A DNA stretch of 25,000 nucleotides, taken from Owenia fusiformis (lineage: Eukaryota; Annelida; Polychaeta; Sabellida; Oweniidae). Below are positions 17,445 to 25,000 of the stretch, piece by piece (position 1 is the stretch's first letter; each line of letters starts with the position of its first letter). The stretch lies in assembly GCA_903813345.2 (NCBI GenBank), contig CAIIXF020000186.1, positions 1 through 25,000 on the forward strand. The letters run 5' to 3'. The position numbers were made by a program, and so were the translations under genes. A model generated the notes under the pieces. That model did no database searches, was not told the DNA's origin, and worked only from the letters and a program-made list of their open reading frames with translations.

Positions 17445-18517
17445 TTAAAGGTCAAATCTTAAGAAAAGAAAATATGAAAGACTTTTCCCAGATTTCAACT
17501 ACACTGAACACATGGGCTCAGTTATGAAAAACAGGGTATAGGAATTGATGGAAAAGGAGCCTCTTGAAAAAAGATACAGTAAGGATGTAATTCTGAAGAA
17601 TGTGAGGAAAGTGCTAAGAGGAACATGCAATGCTACACCTTTATCTGAATTTTTATTGAAATCATATCCATCCAGATAAGCTGCTGTTCGAGCAGCAACT
17701 GGTGGTCATACCAACTACTAAAATTCAGCTGTAAATCTGTAGAATTATATGATATAAAGCTGATATTTCTCAGGTAACTCAAGAATTAAATTGTCTTTAA
17801 AATGAGATATGACACACCATGTAACATTAAGTACCTTTTTCTGTAGAGGGGGGTGCCGTTGTTTTTTGACACCCTGTATTGTATATTGACAAAAGAGAAA
17901 ACAATCTTTATGGAAGTTTCTTCTCTCGCGTCAGTGCCAAACTTAATCTCTTCTATTTCAAATATTGCAACAGATTCGACTCAATACAACTACAATACAA
18001 GTAGTACTGCTGTTAACAGGGTGCAAAATGACAATCCAGGTGTCTCGAGGAGACACCTTGCTGTTATTTAGGAATTTAAAAATAATTTAAAATGAAAAAG
18101 TGCACAACTCTTTCAAATCTCAGCTCTAAAGATTGCTTTTAAGGTCTACAGCAGACTTTGAATGGACCTCTATGTATCAGAATAAGTAGAGAATGTTTGT
18201 TTACCATGCAATCATCTCTAAAGTTTGAAAAAATGTGTTCAATCATATGTTTAATATGTTCAATCTCTAGAATCAATGTTCAATGTTTCTCTATAAAGGT
18301 CCCTACTTATCAAGATGTCTTGGACGGTTCGTCAATGTAAATGGCATTGTTCATTTTGTAATGTGGTTCAATGAACAAACTATTAGTTAGTTCAATTTAT
18401 TTCTGTCAGGTGTTCTGAAGCAAGAAATTCCAAAATTGAAAAAGTGGATATCTGCTTTTTGATTCTCAATTTCAAACTCACTTTTCAAGTCTAAATGGTG
18501 ATATATTTGGGCATATA

Positions 18518-19466
18518 CAGGGTGGTAAAAAAAAACAGCAACCCTAGTTTTTCCTAATATCTTTGTCATTCTAGGAAATAACTCCCTGATATTTTACACA
18601 TTTGTACATCATTCAATTTCCTACCAACCTACCATATTTCATGATCATCGGACTGATAGTCACTCAATTACTGCATTTTAAGCAACATACCCCAGATGGC
18701 CACTTTCGAGCTGTCTGAGCTGGCCTGTTATCCAAATGAACTCCATTTCCAACTTGATTCACTGGTAAACTCTAACAGTTATGTATTCTTGGGGAGCCAA
18801 GCACTTTATGAAGTAGTGGAGAGGCACCTTCACACAAACAGGTGCACAGTTTAGTGTGTCCTCAGAAGATAGGGTCCTTTACCTTTGAGGATGCTAACGG
18901 ATATGCAATAACTGTCAACATCAAACTCTATTTTGTGATTCCCATGGAGTTCTTGGGTACTTTAGGTGAACCCAGGGGGTTAAAAGGCAGCAACAGTGGT
19001 TCCAACAGGATGGAACCATACCACATACACCAAATGATGCACAATAATGGCTTTGGGACCACTTCAATGACCACATTATCAGGAGTATAACAGACAATGA
19101 ATGGGCACCCCATAGCCCAGATATGGCCCCATTTAATCTTTACCAGTGGGGATACCCCAAAGATAGACTGTAGGGTAATAACACCAGAAAGACATTTGAC
19201 TTCAAAATAAAGATCACATGTGTCATTCAGGCCATACTTGCTGAGGAAAGCTGTTACGTCATTGACAGGTTTGGAAAACGTGTGCAGGTTTGCCTACAGC
19301 ACGATATTGGAAAACTGGGGCACCTTGTTTAAAGTGCTGTAACATTGCGACTACCAGTCCAATGTTCATGAAATGATACAGTCTAGTATGAAATTGAATG
19401 ATGTACATGTGTGCCAAATATCAGGGCAAAATTTCCTTAGGGTTGCCGTTTTTTTTGACCACCCTG
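18518..19466 (+). mobile_element. Tc1/mariner element with decayed transposase
   Basis: TA flanks (18,516-18,517 and 19,467-19,468). Ends CAGGGTGGTAAAAAAAAACA and, reverse-complemented, CAGGGTGGTCAAAAAAAACG. Pairing continues, with a gap, for about 170 bases (shared words gtacatcattcaatttc and ccctgatattt). It is 949 bp long and about 640 bases from the first mariner-type element. The ends of the two are related but not the same subfamily. Confidence 0.9.
18700..19332 (+). pseudogene. Mariner-type DDE transposase pseudogene
   Basis: Reading across frames gives the signatures of a Tc1/mariner (IS630 superfamily) transposase in order. First comes GSFTFEDANGYAITVN (near 18,871). Then WFQQDGTIPHTPNDAQ (near 18,996), with a catalytic Asp in QQD, followed by a stop. 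Next are WLWDHFNDHIIRSITDN, HSPDMAPFNLYQWGYPKD with the third acidic residue, and FGKRVQVCLQHDIGKL near the C-terminus. There are 36 residues between the second and third acidic positions. In-frame stops and frameshifts, including one after QQDG-PHT and one after PKDRL, make it inactive. Confidence 0.85.
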
Positions 19467-19468
19467 TA

Positions 19469-20120
19469 AATACATGTTAAGAAAATAGGTATGAAGAAGA
19501 AGATGTTAAAGCAAATGACGATCCGATAGCTCAGGAAAGGTTAAAAAGTCCAGAATTTCCTACGCACTCCTTGCTGCCGCTTTAATTATATTATATATTG
19601 CGTGTTTTGACTTTATGATGTCACTTCAAAAACATACATAATATGATATTAAAGCCTTATCTTCAGCTACGAAGTGATATAACCTGTGACATCATATCAC
19701 TCTGTAGTGATACAGTCTACCAAGACCAATCAAAATGCTTAGAAATGTCTTACCATGTAATGAAAGTACACTACATATGTGATATCACTTACAATTATAG
19801 GACACAGATAGGCACTGCAATCAAATAAACTGATAAAACAGGCAAAGACAGTCAGAGGAATAGAGTCAACATGCCACAGAATCTCACGATTGAATTAATA
19901 CTTTATAATTTACTGAATACATTTAAACCTGATCACATTCACAAAGCCATATTGTAAGGACACTGTGAACACATGTGTAGCATAATGTAACCTAATGAAT
20001 CCAAACATGAATCATTCTCAGGAAAACATGCTGAAAGAATCCATTACTCTTGCACTTGGGTAGTCTACGTTTAGGACAGCATATTGCATAGCAGTTAACT
20101 GGGGATATTTCACATGTATA
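19469..20120. other. Unassigned stretch
   Basis: No convincing gene. A possible minus exon at about 19,749-19,815 (acceptor tttgattgcag, donor ATG|gtaagac) is open in one frame (AYLCPIIVSDITYVVYFHYM), but I found no partner exon. Confidence 0.4.
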
Positions 20121-20223
20121 GCGCTTGGGACACTCAGTGACCTATGCTACTTGGGTAGGTCTTGAGGATAATAAATATTGTCAGGACAAAGCAGAGACCA
20201 AGGGGTATATAATAAGTAATAAA

Positions 20224-20490
20224 ATGGCCGCCGCTAGCACTAGCCGTTTCAAAAATGTTGAAGATGAGGATATTATTAGTCTCTTAGAGAGTAAAGACAG
20301 TCAAAATACGAAGAAAAATCTAAAATTTTGTACAAAGCTTTTAGTGGACTTCGCCCGGAAGAGTAATTTGACTCCATTGAGTGAACTTACTGCCGATATA
20401 CTGAAATACAACATGAACGTCTCGAGGGTCTGGATCCAACTTCAAGTCAACTTCAAGGGTCAGAAAAATCTAAGATATTCTTCGGACTAA
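20224..20490 (+). pseudogene. Fragment resembling a Crypton/DUF3504-type N-terminus
   Basis: From ATG at 20,224: MAAASTSRFKNVEDEDIISL, then LESKDSQNTKKNLKFCTKLL, then LVDFARKSNLTPLSELTADI. This order (SRF, a D/E-rich LLESKDSxNTKK motif, then PLSELTADIL) is what I recall of N-termini of Crypton-type tyrosine-recombinase proteins (DUF3504, the QRICH1/ZMYM-related group). After ILKYNM the frame is disturbed; a DPTSSQLQG-like piece that would fit the family lies in another frame. The recombinase domain is absent. ORF upstream of this Met is likely not coding. Confidence 0.45.
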
Positions 20491-20494
20491 CAAA

Positions 20495-20632
20495 ACAATT
20501 ATTGACCTCTCCAGAGGTTTACTGTCAAAATTATATCCCGAGACTGTAAACCGAGACCGTTAAACCGAGGTCGAGGTTTACAGTCTCGGGATATAATTTT
20601 GACAGTAAACCTCTGGAGAGGTCAATAATTGT
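20495..20632. repeat. Perfect 58-bp inverted repeat with 22-base spacer
   Basis: Left arm 20,495-20,552 begins acaattattgacctctcc. The right arm 20,575-20,632 is its exact reverse complement with no mismatch. The spacer (20,553-20,574) is CG-richer than its surroundings. No transposase and no obvious target duplication is visible. Confidence 0.95.
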
Positions 20633-20729
20633 ATATTGTCTTGGCAGGGAGGATATCAGAGGGAAGGAAGGACCAGAAGGATATCAAATTGTCATAAGAA
20701 AGTGTAATATGGTTCTAAGTAGGGACATA

Positions 20730-21185
20730 TAAATTTAAACAAAATCGCACAGTCGTACAATTTAATGGCGGGCATTTTCAAAAAGTTACATAAGACAATG
20801 TGCCATGCTTATGAGTGTTCACATCATCAAATATGAACAAAATCACTCTATTTCTTTTTGAGATATATTTAAGGTTACTATGTGATGAGATAATTGGGTG
20901 GTCAAGAGGTTAATGTCATATATAACTTTTTTACATTTAAAACATATGGCTATTACAGTTTAATTTATTTTACCTAAATTAAATGGGCACCATTTTTAGA
21001 CGAGTGGCCATTTTAAAAATCTGATTTCGACTAGAACTTCTAACCCATAGGGCATATATGTGTACAAAATATGAACAAAATCGGGCCAACAGTATTTGAG
21101 TTATCGCCTGGACAGACAGATGACATACGGATGTACAGATGGACATAGGCCTTCCCTATATCCATCCAAACCTCTGTTCGATATT
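20730..21185 (+). repeat. Dispersed repeat, third copy
   Basis: Shares with the longest copy the words caatgtgccatgcttat, aaatatgaacaaaatcact, cctaaatt, ttctaaccc(c)atagggcata, gaacaaaatcgggccaa and tatttgagttatcgcctgga, plus a ggacagac-rich tail. One internal unit only; more diverged than the copies at 8,695 and 11,575. Confidence 0.75.
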
Positions 21186-21413
21186 AAAGTACTTTTATGG
21201 TGGAGGATATCAAGTTAAGTTTTGTCATGAGAGGGAGGATAACATGCAATAGTTAAATATCGTCATAGGATTTCATGGGGTAATTAAATACTGCCATGAT
21301 GGAGGATTTCATGGAGTTATTAAAGACACTCTATACCATAGGATTGCACAAACAAGACCCCTCTAGACCTTTTTGCATATTGAGTTTAAGCAAATATTCA
21401 CCTATCTACTTAC

Positions 21414-21480
21414 CAACGATGAAGTCCCAAATCCCCCGTTTTCAGTGTTAATTTTGCGATTGAATTGACTGATCTAATTA
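21414..21480 (-). promoter_or_regulatory. Possible non-coding first exon on the minus strand
   Basis: A strong donor, GTTG|gtaagtag, lies with its first intronic base at 21,413. The exon right of it has no ATG, fitting a 5' UTR exon. Two CCAAT boxes lie upstream in this direction (CCAAT at 21,538-21,534 and 21,560-21,556). It could begin the long minus-strand gene, but no linking exon was found. Confidence 0.3.
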
Positions 21481-21675
21481 TTTTTGTGGATATTAATTCA
21501 ATCTGAAATTCCCCTGTTATCTGATTGGTCCTTAAATTTGTTTATCATGAACCTGATTGGCTGCCTGGTTTAAGGCGCTGGTGTAATTTAACGGGGATTC
21601 CCCTAGCTAGCCACGGAATCAATTGTGTTTAATTCTGAAGGTTGGTTGTTCTGAAGGTCGTTGCTCACCGTTTAG

Positions 21676-21684
21676 TATAAAAGG
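21676..21684 (+). promoter_or_regulatory. Candidate TATA box, plus strand
   Basis: TATAAAAGG in a more GC-rich context (tataaaaggcccgatcccgg). Two ATTGG (inverted CCAAT) boxes lie at 21,534 and 21,556. A second TATAAAAGGG occurs at 21,787. Together these look like a core promoter reading right. Confidence 0.45.
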
Positions 21685-22008
21685 CCCGATCCCGGAATAA
21701 TACTCAAGGGTTCACAGGCTCGAGGTCGTTGTGTCAACACCTCTAACTGTTATATAGCATAAGTATATTATAGATCGTCACACATTTATAAAAGGGTGAT
21801 TTTTATTTTGACAAATCAATTCCACATTTATGGGTGAAGTTTCAGGATCGTCTATTTGTGTATAATAAGGGAAAATTGACATCTAAATTTCCCCATAACG
21901 TAATAGCACACAGCTTGGCATATGAAATATCCTACAAATGAAACAAAGCAGTTCTAATACAAGGATTTATATTGACTGTTGTACATATTCTTTGAACGCA
22001 ATCACTCT

Positions 22009-22206
22009 ATGGATAAAGTTTTCAAAATCATTATAAACGGATTACTTTATCTCAAAGACAATTTCAATAAACTGGATTTTACAGAACTCCCCTTATTTCT
22101 TAAAAATGGACTGATCCAGGAGCTGCCATATTGTTTTTATACGGGAAGCTTATCGGAACCCTTTAAAGGCAATCACCATTTGGAAGAGGACATTTCTCCA
22201 AATTAA
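22009..22206 (+). CDS. Small unidentified ORF or exon downstream of the TATA boxes
   Basis: From Met at 22,009: MDKVFKIIINGLLYLKDNFN, then KLDFTELPLFLKNGLIQELP and a tail ending HHLEEDISPN before TAA. An in-frame Met at 21,979 would add ten residues (MYIFFERNHS). The mix of leucine-spaced helix and acidic tail looks protein-like, and it lies about 220-330 bases past two TATA boxes. I recognise no family. It may be a small gene, a single exon, or part of an unrecognised retroelement. Confidence 0.35.
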   Translation: MDKVFKIIINGLLYLKDNFNKLDFTELPLFLKNGLIQELPYCFYTGSLSEPFKGNHHLEEDISPN

Positions 22207-23906
22207 CTTATTAAATCATTTAACAGTTCCCTATTCATTAATTCACTGAACTGTAGTCACATACTTGTATTAAAGCTATACATCTATAAATATGACTACA
22301 TTATATATGACTAAGACTGAATTTGACATGTCAACCATAAGACCAGCTCAACACTTCAAAATCTTAAATAAATGAAATATCACCTTGTTGGCAAACATAC
22401 AAGTACATGAATTTTACATACACAGCTTCCCAAACCTAACACAATGGTACATTGGCAAATCACGCTTTGTAAATCAATACTTATTCATTATCAAACAAAC
22501 CATAAAAACCTTTAAATGCCACTCTTAGTGGAGGAAATCTATTGATTTCAGTTGAATTATATATTATGTTGTTATATTTATTTATCACAATATCCATGAG
22601 ATTGAATTTTTTAAAATTACTAATTGAATGCTATATGAGAAGAATGTAGGTATGATTCATCCCACATTCTCCAAGGGTTGTGGCTATGTTAGCTGAGGTG
22701 AACAAACATGTTTAAGTAAAGACTAAAGAAACTGAAGTTCAGAAACTAGGATTATAATAATAAGTTAGTATACCCAACCCATTCCAGGTCAGAAACAAGA
22801 ACAAAAAATTAGAGTGTACCCTAATGCCCGGAGCCTTTTAAGAGGCAATAAACCTCTCTTTTAAACAATAAAATAGAATTATTGAAATAGGTATACAAAA
22901 AAAATTGGGCCCATAATCTACTCCTCTCCACAGAATGGGTAATTATACAGTATATGGATCCACATTTTCAAAACTGCGGGCCTAGATTTTTGAAGTGCCA
23001 ATTTTTTAAGCCCTCGCCCTCTCTACTCTCTTGATAACCATGTGGGCCAAGCTAGGTCCCATCAAGGTTTATAAATGTAGTGATCTTTGAATACTTCTTA
23101 TGATTTCCCAAATGCCAAACAAGTTACACCTAGGATGAAAAAGAGATCCTAGATATACAGGTCGACCCCAGAAACATTTTCCATCAACAAAAAGGTTACA
23201 CATCGTTTGTTTAAACCCATCACATTCTTTTAGCTACTTGTTATAAGCTGCATTTTGTGAGTATAGAGGGTGAGATCATTAATGAGGAAGTCTTTCAGGA
23301 ACCTTTAAGTCATCTTTAGGTGTGGTTGCACCTTGTGAGGGATATTTTTGGAACTACATTCAATGCAATCACATACCTACCCTATGCATTCGTTTGACTT
23401 CACTTCTTAAAAGAGAGCTTCGTCTTTGTAGTTTAACTATCACATACCCTGCTTTCAGGAGTTCTCATACCCCCATTTTTAGAAACCTCCGAAGATAGGT
23501 GTAAGCTGATCATTTTTTCCATTCAGGTGTTTAACAGTTCTCCTTTCTTCCTCTTCCAACTCATTATTTAACGTTTGTCTTAGATTAATCATATGTTATG
23601 CAATGGTCTTGACTGATCATTCTGCTGTCTTAATGACTTCTTGAGAAGTCATGAAATGGAATTTCATACAGCCTTTGGGTGTTCTTGTTTAGGTGTTTTA
23701 TCATTCGCCATTCTTCATTTTTCAATTAAAATATTTAATGAGATTTTCATTTCATATGTTTTCTTTGGAGTCCTTTTGAATTAATTATAAAATCTCAAGT
23801 AATGATTTTGTCTTGAGTGTAGATTTGACGAAAAATTGGACACATTCTAAGATTATGCATGATATCACAATTAAATCATCAATTTTGTGTAACAAACTTG
23901 ATATCA
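22207..23906. other. Unassigned stretch, perhaps with a decayed minus-strand coding remnant
   Basis: No intact gene. On the minus strand, 22,900-23,700 shows broken protein-like pieces such as LNNELEEEERRTVKHLNGKN and MGLNKRCVTFLL separated by stops and frame changes. This could be an old pseudogene or chance; no family was recognised. Confidence 0.25.
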
Positions 23907-24110
23907 CAGGCCCATAGCCAGAATTTTCCAAGGGGGTTTCACTTTTCCAAAAAATTCTAGGGGGGGTTTCACTTTGGCAAATTTGGCCAAAAAATCACTC
24001 AAAAAATAGCCAGAATGGTGAAAAACTGCACGATTTTAAAAGAAATTTTGGCCATTTTGGGGGGAGGGGGGTTTGCCCGAACTCCCCGGACCCCCCTGGC
24101 TACTGGCCTG
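23907..24110. mobile_element. 204-bp MITE with TATCA target duplication
   Basis: Ends are inverted: CAGGCCCATAGCCAG at the left and, reverse-complemented, CAGGCCAGTAGCCAGG at the right. TATCA flanks both sides (23,902-23,906 and 24,111-24,115). The interior has runs of G (ggggggaggggggttt) and two copies of gggggtttcacttt. Non-coding. The terminal CAGG and size recall hAT-type MITEs, though those usually leave 8-bp duplications. Confidence 0.8.
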
Positions 24111-24192
24111 TATCATATTATCATCCATAGATTCCAGTATGCAAATAAAAATTTGGGTTGATAGAATAGATATTAAAAAATTATTACACTTT

Positions 24193-24221
24193 TGGAGGGT
24201 TCTGTTTTTTGGTCACCCTGT
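24193..24221. repeat. Solo mariner-type terminal repeat
   Basis: ggagggttctgttttttggtcaccctgta resembles the right end of the element at 18,518 (gggttgccgttttttttgac, then caccctgta). No matching left end lies in the window, so this is a relic. Confidence 0.55.
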
Positions 24222-24263
24222 ACAGTGTACCTTACAATTGGAGAGCTAGTGCATCTTTATAGT

Positions 24264-24608
24264 CAGTAATGTTTGTGAGTACTTTGAATTTAAAAAATAA
24301 GCAATCAAATGACCATATTGAAACAGTTTATGTAAAAATATCTATCCTAACTTTTGTATATTTCAGATAGTAATGTATAATGTGCAGCCTTTTGTAATTT
24401 AGGGAGTTTCAGCCATGTTAATTTTTCCGAAAATATCAAAATATAAGAGGACACAGCTATGATAGCTATATATATATAAAACTAGAAAACAAACTAAAAT
24501 ATACGAAAGTTAGGATAAATATAAATGTTTCTATTTTTACATAAACTGTTTCAATTTGGTTATTTGATTGCTTAATTTTTAAATTCAAAGTACTCACAAA
24601 CATTACTG
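24264..24608. mobile_element. Foldback element with arms of about 100 bp
   Basis: cagtaatgtttgtgagtact (24,264) pairs with agtactcacaaacattactg (ending 24,608). Pairing continues through aagcaatcaaat, gaaacagtttatgtaaaaat and tatcctaactttt, with an insertion of about 11 bases in the right arm. The centre (about 24,366-24,495) is AT-rich and unrelated. Confidence 0.9.
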
Positions 24609-24619
24609 TTTTGACTGTA

Positions 24620-25000
24620 TAGTTCTCGAGTACAGGGCCAGGATCTGCATAGAGTCAAGACTTATACATCTCGATCCTATTATTATGATCTGTTGTTAGT
24701 CGTTTTATAACAGGTACATAATGAATAGATAGTGCTAACTGTAAGACCCCTTGCACTTACCCCGTGCCAGGACTATAATAGGACAAACAATTGTGGATTC
24801 AACTACACGAAAAGAATGCTAATTATCCAGGAATATATTGAAGTAGGTATCTAAGTGTAAGGGGCGTAGATAATTCTCCCAAGTTGTAATCGTACAGGCA
24901 AAAGAATGCGCTCGTTACAGGACTATAGTCCTGATACAGGATAAACTAGGATTGTGACCACCCCCCTTGCATGAAATCTGACAAGTGAAGCATGATGAAA
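24620..25000. other. Unassigned end of window
   Basis: No gene or repeat recognised apart from a ggactatagtcc palindrome near 24,920 and related ggactata words at 24,770. Confidence 0.4.

Larger units (their letters stand above)
16558..17876. mobile_element. Tc1/mariner-type non-autonomous element with long inverted ends
   Basis: Flanked by TA on both sides (16,556-16,557 and 17,877-17,878). The outer 36 bases (CAGGGTGTCAAAAAACAACG, continuing GCACCCCCCTCTACAG) are perfectly inverted. Weaker pairing continues for about 100 bases, for example CTTAATGTTACAT and GAGTTAC. Without the piggyBac-type insertion the element is about 629 bp. Between the insertion and the right end is a partly open stretch (KKRKYERLFPDFNYTEHMGS..., YSKDVILKNVRKVLRGTCNA) broken by stops; its origin is unknown to me. 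Confidence 0.85.

Noticed and set aside
21661-21780. A tRNA-like stretch (ggttcacaggctcgagg)
   Set aside because: No cloverleaf or matching acceptor stem could be drawn.

Overview
The window is AT-rich eukaryotic (animal) DNA. It holds one intron-dense gene on the minus strand and a large flank full of transposon remains. Short exons with good GT-AG sites, AATAAA signals, TA- and TTAA-flanked DNA transposons, foldback elements and a GGACAGAC-rich dispersed repeat suggest a lophotrochozoan, most likely a mollusc such as a bivalve. That placement is inference. I see no bacterial operon structure, rRNA, tRNA or CRISPR array.

Positions 1-800: a plus-strand exon (18-121) belongs to a gene entering from the left. 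It is followed by a 55-bp tandem repeat carrying 12-bp hairpins, and by a possible last exon (611-641) with a downstream AATAAA. Positions 1,034-11,416: a minus-strand gene that I reconstructed exon by exon. Nineteen exons (11,416 down to 1,784) join in one frame, and three more tentative exons (1,452 down to 1,096) reach a stop and a polyA signal. The model has 2,775 coding bases (924 residues) and lacks a proven start. The protein has a Cys-rich head, an RRKR furin-type site, then many leucine-rich helical units of about 40 residues interrupted by an aspartate-rich insert. This layout resembles the mesothelin/stereocilin/otoancorin superfamily, but the family call is a hypothesis. Intron 10 holds the most unusual feature: a 31-bp minisatellite that tandemly repeats the exon's own 5' splice site.

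Positions 11,570-15,500: repeat-derived DNA. It contains a copy of the dispersed repeat, two palindromic MITE-like elements, and two adjacent long foldbacks. Positions 16,558-19,466: two TA-flanked Tc1/mariner-type elements with long inverted ends. The first is split by a TTAA-flanked piggyBac-type insertion; the second keeps a decayed transposase. Positions 20,100-21,180: a fragment resembling a Crypton/DUF3504 N-terminus, a perfect 58-bp inverted repeat, and another copy of the dispersed repeat.

Positions 21,414-22,206: a promoter-like area with two CCAAT boxes and two TATA boxes, a leftward splice donor, and a small plus-strand ORF. It may be the start of a rightward gene, of the minus-strand gene, or of both. 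Positions 22,207-25,000: mostly unassigned, with a short MITE, a solo mariner-type end and a foldback.
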